Notes: generated from the letters alone by a model not told the origin. 64,000 bases of DNA from Kitasatospora mediocidica KCTC 9733 (GCF_000744225.1 NZ_JQLN01000006.1:124001-188000), one strand, 5' to 3'; positions 16,676 to 26,116 are shown, numbered from the stretch's first letter. Made by a program: numbers and translations.

Positions 16676-18076
16676 CTAACGGCCGGGGACGGCGGGCCAC
16701 GGGCTGGGCAACTGCTCGACGGCGCCCGCGAGGTGGGCGGTGATCACCAGGGTGCCGTCCTCCATCTGGTAGTCCAGCGGGATGGCCAGCCGGCGCATCG
16801 CGGCGATCAGCGCCGTGTTGGCGGCCTGGGTGACCGCGTAGACGGTGGAGACGCCCGCCTCGGCCGCCAGCGCTGCCATCCGCCGCAGCAGGTCCAGGCC
16901 CAGACCCCGGCGCTGCCAGCCGTCCTCGACCAGGACGGCCAGCTCAGCGCTGTCGTCGTCCCACATCAGATGGGCCAGCGCGACGATCCGCCCGTCGGCG
17001 CTCTGCACGGCCAGCGTCTGCCCGTGCCGAGGGTCGAGCAGGTGGTCCAGGTAGCGGTCCGCGTCGGCCACCGGGCCGTGGTAGCGCAGGCGCAGCGTGC
17101 CGGTGGAGCAGCGCCGGTGCATGGCCAGCGCCTCGGCCTTGTCGGACGGGTCGGCCCGCCGCACGGTCAGGTCGGTGCCGGCCGGCAGGCTGAGCCGGGC
17201 GGCGACCTGCGGGACCCGCGGGCCGAGCACCGCGTCCAGCTCGACCAGCGCCTTGGCGCGGGCGAACTCGGTCGGGGTGAACGGCAGATGGGGCCGGGAG
17301 AGTTCGACGAGCTCGCCGGACGGCATCGGCAGTCGCATCAGGTGGCCGTCCAGGCTCGGCGCGGACGACTGCCCTCCCGTGGCCGGGAACTGACGGATCG
17401 TGCACTGGCCGAAGAGCTTGCGCAGTGCGACCGGCAGCTCGGCGGCGTCCAGGGCCGTCCTGGTGGCCAGTGCCAGCACGTGGGCCGGCAGGTCCACCAG
17501 ATCGTGGGCGTCGGCCGGGTCGGTCCAGATCTCCCGCCCGCCGGCCCGGGCGACCGCGCCGGCCAGCATGGCGCGGGGCAGGTCGCGCGGCGCGCGCAAC
17601 AGGAACTCGTCGACGGTGGCCTCGGGCAGCGGGTGGGTCTGCAACGAGATGATGCTGACCCGCAGCTCGGCGAGGGCGGTGCAGACCGTGGCGAGGCTGC
17701 CGGGGGCGTCCGAGACGGTGGCGCGCAGCCGCCAGAGCGTGGTCTCGGCGGGCGGCAGCGCCGGAGCCTGCTCGGCGGGCTGCTCGACGGGCCGGTCCGC
17801 CGCGGTGGGCTCCGGGCCCGGTGGCCCGTGCGGATGGCGGTGCTCCCACCACGAGTGGAACACCGCTGTGGCGACCAGGGCGAAGGCGGAGGAGACCAGC
17901 AGCACCGGCCCGTCGTGGCCGTGCACCACCACGTCGGCGACCAGGTCGGCGGTGGCCACGGCCAGGAAGACCGCGGCGATCTCGACGGCGTCGCGCCGCC
18001 ACCGGTCCGCTCTGCTGCGGCGCTGGGCACGCGAGGGCTGTTGGAGGGGCAGGTGCGGGACGGGAAGCTCAGTCAT
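16676..18076 (-). CDS. Membrane-anchored ACT-domain and GNAT acetyltransferase fusion
   Basis: A 466-aa protein. Two hydrophobic segments at about residues 30-75 (AVEIAAVFLAVATADLVADVVV and VLLVSSAFALVATAVF) suggest membrane attachment. An ACT-like small-molecule domain follows (TTLWRLRATVSDAPGSLATVCTALAELRVSIISLQ, ~110-145). The C-terminus is a GNAT acetyltransferase (LTVRRADPSDKAEALAMHRRCS; motif A WQRRGLGLDLLRRM near residue 400). ATG 18076 was chosen because it starts the conserved part and upstream sequence is intergenic. Ligand and acyl acceptor are unknown. ACT plus GNAT suggests amino-acid-responsive acetylation, which is inference. Confidence 0.8.
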   Translation of the reverse strand: MTELPVPHLPLQQPSRAQRRSRADRWRRDAVEIAAVFLAVATADLVADVVVHGHDGPVLLVSSAFALVATAVFHSWWEHRHPHGPPGPEPTAADRPVEQPAEQAPALPPAETTLWRLRATVSDAPGSLATVCTALAELRVSIISLQTHPLPEATVDEFLLRAPRDLPRAMLAGAVARAGGREIWTDPADAHDLVDLPAHVLALATRTALDAAELPVALRKLFGQCTIRQFPATGGQSSAPSLDGHLMRLPMPSGELVELSRPHLPFTPTEFARAKALVELDAVLGPRVPQVAARLSLPAGTDLTVRRADPSDKAEALAMHRRCSTGTLRLRYHGPVADADRYLDHLLDPRHGQTLAVQSADGRIVALAHLMWDDDSAELAVLVEDGWQRRGLGLDLLRRMAALAAEAGVSTVYAVTQAANTALIAAMRRLAIPLDYQMEDGTLVITAHLAGAVEQLPSPWPAVPGR

Positions 18077-18159
18077 GTCTTCACCATGCCCTGCGGGTGT
18101 TTCACGATCACGAATGCCTTGTGACCGGCTGGTTAATGTCTCTGACGCAGGGCGACGGG

Positions 18160-19599
18160 CTACTGACGAGTACTCAGCCGGCCCGTCAGTTCGCAGGCGG
18201 CCGACCGCACCTCCGCGAGCAGGACGGCGAGGTCGGCCTCGGTGGTGGTGGCGTTCAGCAGGCAGGCCCGGACGGCCTCGCGGCCCGCCAGCACCGTCCC
18301 GGTGACGAAGGCCTGCCCGCCTCGCTGGACGGCCTGCGGCAGTGCCTGGTTGAGCACGTTGAGAGCCTCCTCGTCGAGCCCGGCCGGGCGGGCCCGGAAC
18401 GCGACGATCGAGGTCTCCACCGGGGCCAGCAGCTCCAGCTGCGGATCGGCCTCGACCAGTTCGCCGAGCCGGCGGGCCAGCCGGGTGCAGTGCGCGATGT
18501 CGGCGGCGATGCCGTCCCGGCCGCGGTGCGCGATGGTGGCCCAGACCTTGAGCGAGCGGAACGGGCGGGTCTGCTCGGTGCCGTACTCGGAGAACCAGCC
18601 GAGCCCGCCGGCGTCCTCGTCGCGCAGGTAGGAGGGCACCAGGCTGAAGGTGGCGCGCAGCTCCTCGGCGTCGCGCACCAGCGCGCAGCCGCAGTCCACC
18701 GGCACGCCGAGCCACTTGTGCGGGTCGAGCGCGAGCGAGTCGGCGCGCTCCAGGCCCGCGTAGCGGTGCGCGATCGACGGGTCCAGCACGCCGAAGGCGC
18801 CGTACGCGCCGTCGACGTGCAGCCAGAGGTCCTGTTCGGCGCAGAGGTCGGCGATCGGCTCGAAGCGGTCCACCGCGCCGGTGTTCACCGTCCCGGCGGA
18901 GGCCACCACCAGGAACGGCAGCAGCCCGGCCGCCCGGTCCGCGGCCACCGCGGCGCGCAGCGCCTGCGGGTCGAGCCGGCCCTCGGCGTCGGTGGCGACC
19001 GTGCGCAGCTGCCGGCTGCCCAGGCCCAGCAGCTCGGCGGCCTTGCGCACGCAGGAGTGCGTCTCGCCGCTGACGTAACCGACCAGCGGGGGCAGGCCCG
19101 CCAGGCCGTCGGCCCGGACGTCGTGACCGGCCCGGCGGGCGGCCCGGCCGCGGGCGGCGGCCAGGCAGACGATGGTGGCCATCGAGGTGCCCGAGGTGAG
19201 CAGTCCGCCGCCGGGCGGGTGCGGGAAGTCCACCAGCTCGGCGATCCAGCGCACCACGGCCCGTTCCAGGTGCACGTCGGCGTGGTCGCCGCCGGCCGAG
19301 CTCGGGTTCATCGCGGCGGCGGCCAGCGTGGCCAGCACCCCGGCGGGCGCCGGGGCCGAGTTGACCCAGCCGAAGAACCGCGGATGCCCGTTGCCCATCG
19401 GCGCCGGCATCACCTCGGCGCCGATCACCGCCAGCAGCTCGGCCAGCGCGCGGCCCTCGGCGGGCAGCGGCGCCTCCAGCAGGGCCTGGCGGGCGGCCGG
19501 GTCCATCGGCTGCCAGACCGGCTTGCCGGGGACCTGTTCCAGGTAGTCGGCGACCAGGTCGGCGGTGGCGTGGGCGGCTTCGCGGAAGTACTCGGGCAT
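18160..19599 (-). CDS. PLP-dependent group II decarboxylase (aromatic-L-amino-acid decarboxylase family)
   Basis: A 479-aa fold-type I PLP enzyme. The cofactor Lys is K295 in LDPHKWLGVP. Asp263 (HVDGAYG) would pair with the pyridine nitrogen, and His181 (SGETHSCVRKA) would stack on PLP. Substrates of such enzymes include aromatic amino acids, glutamate and ornithine-like compounds; the sequence does not say which. It starts with ATG 19599. It is separated from the ACT-GNAT gene by 83 bp and from the upstream HELGH gene by 31 bp, so an operon with the latter is possible. Confidence 0.9.
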   Translation of the reverse strand: MPEYFREAAHATADLVADYLEQVPGKPVWQPMDPAARQALLEAPLPAEGRALAELLAVIGAEVMPAPMGNGHPRFFGWVNSAPAPAGVLATLAAAAMNPSSAGGDHADVHLERAVVRWIAELVDFPHPPGGGLLTSGTSMATIVCLAAARGRAARRAGHDVRADGLAGLPPLVGYVSGETHSCVRKAAELLGLGSRQLRTVATDAEGRLDPQALRAAVAADRAAGLLPFLVVASAGTVNTGAVDRFEPIADLCAEQDLWLHVDGAYGAFGVLDPSIAHRYAGLERADSLALDPHKWLGVPVDCGCALVRDAEELRATFSLVPSYLRDEDAGGLGWFSEYGTEQTRPFRSLKVWATIAHRGRDGIAADIAHCTRLARRLGELVEADPQLELLAPVETSIVAFRARPAGLDEEALNVLNQALPQAVQRGGQAFVTGTVLAGREAVRACLLNATTTEADLAVLLAEVRSAACELTGRLSTRQ

Positions 19600-19630
19600 G
19601 GGGTCGATCGTACGTGCGGGCAGACACGGC

Positions 19631-20734
19631 CTAGTCCAGGGATGCGGACAGCCCGGCGGCGGAGCGGCAGTAGCGGGCGATCTCGGTGTTGGTCAGCTTG
19701 GCGCAGAGCCGGCCGGCCGCGCCGCTGTCGGTGTAGTTGACCGTGTAGTAGCTGACCATGCCCTCGGCGCAGGCCTTGCGCTGCCAGCCGTCCGCCGCCG
19801 TGGCGCACTGCTGGCCCACCCAGTCCTCGCGGTCCAGGTTGTACTTCATGGTTCGCGAGCCGACGCCCCGGCTGCAGTCGTTGGCACCGCCGGACGCCTG
19901 CCCGGCCAGGCACCACTTCAGTGCCTGGGCGTAGACCTCGGGGTGGTTGGCGTAGTCGTGCGAGCTGAGGAAGAACGTCGGGGCGTAGAAGTAACAGGCG
20001 GACTGGAAGAGGGCCGGCTGCTCCGGGCAGGGGTAGAGCGGCTCCTGGGCGAGTTTGTCGGCGGGCAGCTGCGCCTTGGCCTTCTCGTCCTCCTCGTCCG
20101 GGCCGAAGAGCTGCATGAACAGGCCCTCGGAGCAGGTGATCCGCAGGTGGTCGCTGCCGAAGCTGTTGCACAGCGTGCGCGCGGTCGGCACGTCCTGCTT
20201 GGCGACGAACATCGTGCCGTGGCCAACTCCGTGTACGCACGGACCCCGCAACTCGGGGGCGCAGAGCTTGAGCAGGTCGGTGCCGGGGTCGGTGGAGGTG
20301 GCCAGCATCTCCTCGACCGCGCCGTGCAGGTAGCCGGCCGCGCAGGTGTCGTGCGGGAAGGAGATCACCTTGGCGAAGTCGCGGTCGTAGCGCTTGACGG
20401 CGGCGTGGCCCAGCTCGTGCGCGACCGGGTGGCAGAACCGGACGGTGTACGGGTCCTTCTTGGTGATCTTGTCCAGGTCGGCCAGGGCGACCCCGGGGTC
20501 GGTGGCCGCCATCTCGGCCATCAGCTTGTTGCGCAGCGTGCTGCGGGTCCACACCGCCGGGTCCCCGGTCGGCGAGGGGGATCCGGCCGCCGCGCCCTGG
20601 GCGGTCGTACCGGGCGCGCCGGCTCTGACGGCGGTGACGGCGGCCGGCGGGACCCACTGGGTGACGGCCACCGCGCCGAGGCCCAGAGCCCCGAGCAGGA
20701 ACGCGGTGAGGATCGCGAAGGCGCGCGGGTGCAT
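19631..20734 (-). CDS. Secreted or membrane-anchored protein with a HELGH metallopeptidase-like motif
   Basis: A 367-aa protein with an uncleaved-type N-terminal hydrophobic segment (residues 5-27), placing the rest outside the cell. The body is Cys- and His-rich. H106-E-L-G-H110 (in CHPVAHELGHAAVKRY) fits the zinc-peptidase HExxH pattern. Two further Cys/His blocks, CAAGYLHGAVEE (~131) and CVHGVGHG (~166), suggest more metal ligands or disulfides. I do not recognise a named family. Peptidase activity is inference from one motif, and the Cys/His blocks could equally bind metal or heme. It is divergent from a GNAT gene. Confidence 0.65.
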   Translation of the reverse strand: MHPRAFAILTAFLLGALGLGAVAVTQWVPPAAVTAVRAGAPGTTAQGAAAGSPSPTGDPAVWTRSTLRNKLMAEMAATDPGVALADLDKITKKDPYTVRFCHPVAHELGHAAVKRYDRDFAKVISFPHDTCAAGYLHGAVEEMLATSTDPGTDLLKLCAPELRGPCVHGVGHGTMFVAKQDVPTARTLCNSFGSDHLRITCSEGLFMQLFGPDEEDEKAKAQLPADKLAQEPLYPCPEQPALFQSACYFYAPTFFLSSHDYANHPEVYAQALKWCLAGQASGGANDCSRGVGSRTMKYNLDREDWVGQQCATAADGWQRKACAEGMVSYYTVNYTDSGAAGRLCAKLTNTEIARYCRSAAGLSASLD

Positions 20735-20888
20735 GACGGTCAGATCCCCCGGTGGGCGAAGTGGACGGACATCCCCTCATCCTGGCGTGCGGGGTGCGGA
20801 AATCCGCCATTCCGTGGGCCATCCGGGGGCGCGCCCCGGCTGTGGCAGCATGCGGGGGAGACTCTCCTACGCCTGTTTGGAGTACCGC

Positions 20889-21425
20889 ATGGAATCGTCC
20901 GCCCCCGCCCTGAGTTTCCGCCCCGCGACCGGGAGCGACACGGACGCGCTCGTCGCGCTCGTCCAGTCCGCCTACCGCGGGGAGGCGAGCAAGGTCGGCT
21001 GGACCACCGAGGCGGACCTGCTGGACGGTCAGCGCACCGACGCGGACGCCGTCGCGGAACTGCTCGCCAGGCCGAACAGCCGGGTGCTGGTGGCCGAGCG
21101 GGCCGGTGAGCTGCTGGCCTGCTGCCAGCTGGAACGGCGTGGCGAGCGGGCGTACTTCGGGATGTTCTCGGTGCGGCCGGAGCGCCAGGGCGGCGGGCTG
21201 GGCCGGGCGGTGCTCGCGGAGGCGGAGCGCTTCGCCCGCGAGGAGTGGCAGGCCGCCGAACTGGAGATGACGGTGATCGTCCAGCGCAGCGAGCTGATCG
21301 CCTGGTATGAGCGGCGCGGGTTCCGGCGCACCGGTGTGCTCTCGCCGTTCCCCTATGGCGAGGAGCGCTTCGGCGTGCCCAAGCGGCCCGACCTGGCCTT
21401 CGAGACGCTGACCAAGGTGCTCTGA
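20889..21425 (+). CDS. GNAT-family N-acetyltransferase
   Basis: A 178-aa acetyl-CoA-dependent acetyltransferase. The acetyl-CoA motif A is clear: FSVRPERQGGGLGRAVLAEAERFA at about residues 95-118. The C-terminal part YERRGFRRTGV (~140) is motif B. ATG 20889 starts MESSAPALSFRPAT, the first GNAT strand; upstream in-frame codons look non-coding. The substrate is unknown. It is monocistronic and divergent from the HELGH protein gene. Confidence 0.9.
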   Translation: MESSAPALSFRPATGSDTDALVALVQSAYRGEASKVGWTTEADLLDGQRTDADAVAELLARPNSRVLVAERAGELLACCQLERRGERAYFGMFSVRPERQGGGLGRAVLAEAERFAREEWQAAELEMTVIVQRSELIAWYERRGFRRTGVLSPFPYGEERFGVPKRPDLAFETLTKVL

Positions 21426-21481
21426 ACACCTGATGTCACATTCTGCCGATCATTCGTGACAAGTGGTGACCGCCTTTATGT

Positions 21482-23002
21482 GTGTTTAGTCTGCATTTTG
21501 TGACCCCACTCCGCCTCCGTGCGCGCGCCGGCGTCCTCGCCTGCGCCTTGGCACTGCTCGCGATCCCCACCGTCGGCTCGGCCCCCAGCTGGTCCGCCCC
21601 ACCGTCGCCCCAGGTGACCCAGGACAGGTTGACCCCCACGTCGGCGACCCCGAACACTCCGGTCACCGCGCGGCTGACGCTGCACTCGTCCGCCTGTTTC
21701 ACCGCGAAGGTGGTGGGCGTGGGGGTGCGGGACGCGGCGGACCGGAACCTGGACTTCCCCGGTGGGCTGACCAATACGACGATCTGCCCGCAGGGCGTGT
21801 CGCTGACCACCGGCGCGCGGTCGTTCCCGGCGGGGACGTACCGGATCTTCGGCTTCTACCAGGACCAGGGCGGCGGCTGGCACAACCTCACCGAGCAGCG
21901 CCTGGTCGTCGGCGTGACCCCCACGCCCACGCCGACCCCGACGCCCACCCCGACTCCGACTCCGACTCCGAGGCCCACGCCGGGTCCCGCGCCCCGGGTG
22001 ACGCAGGATCGGCTGGAGCCCAGCTCGGTGCCGACCGGCACCCCGTTCACCGCGCGGCTGACGCTGCACTCCTCGCTCTGCTTCACCGCGAAGGTGGTGG
22101 GCGTGGGGGTGCGGGACGCGGCGGACACCAACCTGGACTTCCCGGGCGGGCTCACCGACACGTCGATCTGCCCGCAGGGCGTCTCGCTGACCACCGGCGC
22201 CCGCACCCTCCCCGAGGGCACGTACCGGATGTTCGGTTTCTACCAGGACCAGGCCGGCGGCTGGCACAACCTGACCGAACAGACCCTGACGGTCACCGCG
22301 GCCACCCCGACCTCGCCGATCGCCGGCACCAGACTGGTGTGGTCCGACGAGTTCGACGGACCGCTCTCGGCCGCCCGGTGGAACAAGGCAACCAGCAGCG
22401 CGTACAAGTACGGCACGCACAACCCCGACGACGACAAACTCGACCGGATCGACCCGAACGGCGTCACGGTGGCGAACGGCGTGGCCACCTTCACCGCCCG
22501 GCCCAGCGTCTTCACCCTCCCGGGCGGCAGCCAGGCCTGGAGCACGGGTCTGCTGACCACCGAGAACACGGCCGAGAAGTTCATGGTCAGGACCGGCGAC
22601 TACGCGGAGACCCGGGTCAAGCTGCCGGAGACGATCGGCGCCTGGCCGGCGCTGTGGACCTGGCGCGACGGCGGCAACGAGGTGGACTCCTTCGAGTACC
22701 ACCCGGACAACCCGAACCTGCTGGAGCTGACCAACCACGTCATCCACGCGCAGAAGTACTGGACCGACAAGGACGCGGTCAAGCCCGGGCAGTGGGTCAC
22801 CATCGGCACGCACTACGGCGCGAAGTCGGTCGGCTGGTACGTGAACGGGGTGAACGTCTTCGAGGACGGCAGGGGCGTGGGCGCGAACTGGTCGGCCTAC
22901 CTGATCCTCAACCTCTCGCTCTGCTCGGGGGACTTCCACCCGGGCCCGAGCGGCACCGCGCCGGCCAGCTTCGCCGCGGACTACGTCCGCGTCTACCGCT
23001 GA
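21482..23002 (+). CDS. Secreted family 16 glycoside hydrolase with duplicated N-terminal modules
   Basis: A 506-aa exported protein. A Sec signal peptide (basic LRLRAR, then GVLACALALLAIP) is followed by two nearly identical beta-rich modules, about residues 44-143 and 172-270. Each contains LHSS.CFTAKVVGVGVRDAAD and YQDQ.GGWHNLTEQ. A Thr-Pro repeat linker joins them. The catalytic domain starts LVWSDEFDGP (~282) and carries the GH16 signature E400-V-D-S-F-E405 (nucleophile and acid/base). Likely substrate is a beta-1,3- or 1,3/1,4-glucan or related polysaccharide. The start is GTG 21482 or GTG 21500, neither with a clear RBS. The modules may bind carbohydrate. Confidence 0.88.
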   Translation: MFSLHFVTPLRLRARAGVLACALALLAIPTVGSAPSWSAPPSPQVTQDRLTPTSATPNTPVTARLTLHSSACFTAKVVGVGVRDAADRNLDFPGGLTNTTICPQGVSLTTGARSFPAGTYRIFGFYQDQGGGWHNLTEQRLVVGVTPTPTPTPTPTPTPTPTPRPTPGPAPRVTQDRLEPSSVPTGTPFTARLTLHSSLCFTAKVVGVGVRDAADTNLDFPGGLTDTSICPQGVSLTTGARTLPEGTYRMFGFYQDQAGGWHNLTEQTLTVTAATPTSPIAGTRLVWSDEFDGPLSAARWNKATSSAYKYGTHNPDDDKLDRIDPNGVTVANGVATFTARPSVFTLPGGSQAWSTGLLTTENTAEKFMVRTGDYAETRVKLPETIGAWPALWTWRDGGNEVDSFEYHPDNPNLLELTNHVIHAQKYWTDKDAVKPGQWVTIGTHYGAKSVGWYVNGVNVFEDGRGVGANWSAYLILNLSLCSGDFHPGPSGTAPASFAADYVRVYR

Positions 23003-23020
23003 CCGGCGCGATCGCGTCGC

Positions 23021-23485
23021 TCAGGAGGTGACCTGGATCTCGAACGTCGCCGTGTCGTTGTTCGGATAGGGGTCGTTGTCGCTGCTGACGGACACCGTGC
23101 CGTGGAGGACGGTGTCCGCCGGCACGTCCGCGTCGATCCGCGCCGGGACCTGGGCGGTCGCCGTCTGCTCCACCTGCAGGCCGGCGCGGAACCTGCAGCG
23201 GACCGTCCGGTCTCCCACCACTGCGCAGCCCTTCGGGAAGAACGGCCCCTCGGGTGTGGCGCCCTCGGGCAGTGACACCGTCACGGTGAACTCGCCCGCG
23301 TCCGCCGGGCCCTTGTTGGCCACGAACCCGCGCACGACGGTCAGGCCGCCCGCGGCCACCGGGTCGGGATCGATCCGCTTGACCTTGAGATCCGTGCCCT
23401 CCGCACGGATCGTGGCGGGCGCCGCACCCAGCAGGGCGCCCGCCACGCAGCACACCGCCACCACCGTTGCCAATCTACGAACCAT
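23021..23485 (-). CDS. Small secreted DUF11/CARDB-like beta-sandwich protein
   Basis: A 154-aa protein with a signal peptide (MVRRLATVVAVCCVAGALLGAAPA). It has one Ig-like DUF11-type module, with LTVVRGFVANKGPADAGEFTVTVSLPEG and a closing SVSSDNDPYPNNDTATFEI. Such domains occur in cell-surface or secreted adhesive and structural proteins; no catalytic residues are apparent. Two Cys residues inside the module could form a disulfide. It converges on the GH16 gene with 18 bp between stops. Its partner is unknown. Confidence 0.75.
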   Translation of the reverse strand: MVRRLATVVAVCCVAGALLGAAPATIRAEGTDLKVKRIDPDPVAAGGLTVVRGFVANKGPADAGEFTVTVSLPEGATPEGPFFPKGCAVVGDRTVRCRFRAGLQVEQTATAQVPARIDADVPADTVLHGTVSVSSDNDPYPNNDTATFEIQVTS

Positions 23486-23619
23486 CGGTCCACACCTCGC
23501 ACGCGCTGTGCCTGATCCTGCTCGGACACGGTCACGGTAGGAGTCGGCGGACCGGGTCCGGCCGCGCAACGCCCACCCCGCCGCCGCCCGCCCCCGGATG
23601 GCTGAGCGGTGCGGAGCGG

Positions 23620-24534
23620 TCAGACCCGGCTCAGTGCCGGGGTGAAGGGGCGCCCGTCCAGCGTCCAGTGCGGGTCGGGGGTGATGTCGAGCGCCGCGTA
23701 GACGTGCGCGGCGACGTCCGGGTGCCGGACGGTCCGCACGGGGGCGCCGGGCTCGATGCCGGGGCCGAAGGCGGCCACCCAGGCGGTGCGCTCCAGGGTG
23801 CTGCGCCCGCCGTGGCCGCCCTGGTCGAGGTGGCCGTGGTCGGTCACCACGATCACCGTCCACTCCTCGTCGGCGTAGCCCGGGCGCTCGCGGACGGCGG
23901 TCAGCAGACGGCCGAGCCTCTCGTCGGCGGCCTGGATCGACTGCCGGTACTCCTCGCCGCAGCCCAGGAAGTGCGCGGTCTCGTCCACCGCGCCGAGGTA
24001 GACGAAGGAGGCCTGCGGGTCGTCGTCGCCGCCCAGCACGTACACGGCCTCGGCCGTCACCCGCTCGTCGCAGACCTCCCAGGCCTGCGGGGTGTCCTCC
24101 AGCGGGGCGATGTAGGAGAGCCGGCCGGGCGCCGCGAACAGCGGGCCGCCCTGGCGGGCCAGGAAGAGCGGCTCCCAGCCGCCGGCGGCGAAGGTGCGGC
24201 GGCGGTGGACCGCGGCCAGCCGGGTGGTGAAGTCGGGGAAGACGTCCAGTCGGTTGCCGCCGAAGTGGTTGCCGAAGACGCCGTGCTTGGCCACGCTCAC
24301 ACCGGTGACGATGGTGGCCCAGCACGGTCCCGACATGGTCGGGGTGGCCTCGTCCACCTCGACCGGGGCGAGGAAGCCGGCGGCGGCGACCGCGTCCAGA
24401 TGCGGGGTGTCCAGCTCCGGCAGGAGGTCGAGGCGGACGCCGTCGATGCCGACGACCAGGACACGGCGGGGGCCGGCGGGCCAGCTGCTGGACACGGGGG
24501 GATCCGATCTTTCGGGAGCGGGAGCTGTCGGCAC
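23620..24534 (-). CDS. Alkaline-phosphatase-superfamily phosphodiesterase/nucleotide pyrophosphatase
   Basis: A 304-aa protein of the type I phosphodiesterase family. Metal site residues are visible in VVGIDGVRLD (~27), the nucleophile region TPTMSGPCWATIVTG (Thr or Ser, ~65), DETAHFLG (Asp/His, ~190) and VTDHGHLDQGGHGG (Asp-His and final His, ~235). No signal peptide is seen, so it is probably cytoplasmic. GTG 24534 is the likely start, though the first 20 residues are unconserved. Substrate could be a phosphodiester or a nucleotide. Confidence 0.85.
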   Translation of the reverse strand: MPTAPAPERSDPPVSSSWPAGPRRVLVVGIDGVRLDLLPELDTPHLDAVAAAGFLAPVEVDEATPTMSGPCWATIVTGVSVAKHGVFGNHFGGNRLDVFPDFTTRLAAVHRRRTFAAGGWEPLFLARQGGPLFAAPGRLSYIAPLEDTPQAWEVCDERVTAEAVYVLGGDDDPQASFVYLGAVDETAHFLGCGEEYRQSIQAADERLGRLLTAVRERPGYADEEWTVIVVTDHGHLDQGGHGGRSTLERTAWVAAFGPGIEPGAPVRTVRHPDVAAHVYAALDITPDPHWTLDGRPFTPALSRV

Positions 24535-24691
24535 CCTAGCCGGACGAGCGGGGTCCCGGGGGCGGGCCGCCCAGCCGCTTCCCGGGATTATCGGGCTCGT
24601 CGATCGAACTGTTTACCTGTCAGGGGTCAAGTGTTCGCCCGCCGGTTGCCGCCCGGCCCGCCGGGTGCTCGGGGGAGCGCCCGCCGTGGGG

Positions 24692-26116
24692 TCAGCGCCG
24701 GAACACCCCGGTGAGGACGCGCCACCAGGTGCGTCGGGGGCGGTGCCGCGGGGCTGACGGCGGCGTCACCGGCACCGGGGGAGCCACCGGTGCGGGGGTG
24801 GTGGCGGCGACCACCGGCTCTGGCTCCGGCTCGTGTTCGGGTTCCGGTTCCGGTTCGATCCGGGGCGTGAAGCACACCGGCAGCTCGACCAGATGCCGGG
24901 ACAGCCAGGCCGAGGTCCAGGTCAACTCCTCCTCGGGAATGTCGAGTCGCAGGTCCGGCAGGCGGGTCAGCAGGATGTCGATGCCGGTCTCCGCGATGGC
25001 CCGGCCGATGTCCTGGCCGGGGCACTCGTGCGGGCCGCCGCCGAACGCCAGGTGGGAACGGTTGCCGTAGAGCGGCTTCGCCAGGTCGGGACGGACGGCC
25101 GGGTCGACGTTGCCGGCCGCGATACCGAGCAGGAGCATGTCGCCGGCCTTGATCTGCTGCCCGCCGAGTTCGGTGTCGCCGGTGGCCCAGCGGCCCGCGA
25201 CCAACGACATCGGCGCGGCGTCCCAGAGGACCTGGTCCAGGGCCTCGGCGAGGGTCATGTGGCCGCCGGACAGGTGGGCGCGGAACCGCGGGTCGGTGAG
25301 GACGAGCTTCAGGGTGTCCGCGATCAGGTTGACGGTCGTCTCGTTCGCGGCCAGCAGCACCACCCGCAGGTGCTCCAGCACCTCGTCGTCGGTGAGCCCT
25401 GCCTCGTGCTGCATCAGCCACGACACGAGGTCGGCGCCGGGGGCCACGCGCTTGCGTTCCATCGTGCGGCGCAGGGTCTGGACGACGTAGTCGTTGCTCG
25501 CGATCGCCGTCTCGGTGCCCTTCATCAGGTCACGTGCCGCGGCGACCAGTTGGGGCCCGTACTCCTCGGGCATCCCGATCACCTGGGTCATCACGAGCAT
25601 CGGCAGGTGCTCGGCGAACCCGGCCACCAGCTCGGCCCGGCCGGTGGACCCGAAGTCCTCGACCAGCTGGTCGGTGAACCGGGTGACGTAGCGGCGGATC
25701 CCGCGCCGGTCGAAGCGGTTCAGGCCGTCGGTGACCGCGCCGCGCAGGCGCCGGTGCTCCTCGCCGTCCGCGAAGACGCACAGCGGCTGCCAGGCGATCA
25801 CCGGCATCAGCGGGGAGTCCGGGGTGACCAGGCCCTCCTGGAACGCGCTCCAGCGGCGGGAGTCCCGGGAGAACCGGGACGGGGTGCGCAGGGCGGTGAG
25901 GTTCGCGGAGTGGCCGAGAATCAGCCAGGCCGGGAGGTCGCCGTGCAGCAGCACGGGTGCCACCTCGCCGTGTTCGGCGCGGAGTTTCTCGTAGAGGCCC
26001 ATCGGATCGGCCTCGGCCTCGGGACCGTAGAGCCGCCGGAGGGTATCGGTGCCGGCCCGGTGGGCAGGGCAGCCGGGGGGCGGGGTGGGGGAGTCCTCTG
26101 GGTACGGGGTGGTCAC
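24692..26116 (-). CDS. Conservon cytochrome P450, CYP157-like, lacking the ExxR motif
   Basis: A 474-aa P450 encoded last in the conservon. Heme-binding FGGGPHECPG places the ligand at Cys365. The oxygen-activating I-helix reads AANETT (256-261). The normally invariant K-helix ExxR is replaced by DQVLW at 294-298, as in CYP157C1 of S. coelicolor, which has EQSLW. CYP157 members are typical of conservons, so this supports the family call. Residues 420-474 are an unusual Glu-Pro-rich then Pro/Ala/Val-rich tail, ending in the basic aromatic WWRVLTGVFRR, possibly a docking or membrane-touching segment. Function in conservon signalling is unknown. Confidence 0.9.
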   Translation of the reverse strand: MTTPYPEDSPTPPPGCPAHRAGTDTLRRLYGPEAEADPMGLYEKLRAEHGEVAPVLLHGDLPAWLILGHSANLTALRTPSRFSRDSRRWSAFQEGLVTPDSPLMPVIAWQPLCVFADGEEHRRLRGAVTDGLNRFDRRGIRRYVTRFTDQLVEDFGSTGRAELVAGFAEHLPMLVMTQVIGMPEEYGPQLVAAARDLMKGTETAIASNDYVVQTLRRTMERKRVAPGADLVSWLMQHEAGLTDDEVLEHLRVVLLAANETTVNLIADTLKLVLTDPRFRAHLSGGHMTLAEALDQVLWDAAPMSLVAGRWATGDTELGGQQIKAGDMLLLGIAAGNVDPAVRPDLAKPLYGNRSHLAFGGGPHECPGQDIGRAIAETGIDILLTRLPDLRLDIPEEELTWTSAWLSRHLVELPVCFTPRIEPEPEPEHEPEPEPVVAATTPAPVAPPVPVTPPSAPRHRPRRTWWRVLTGVFRR

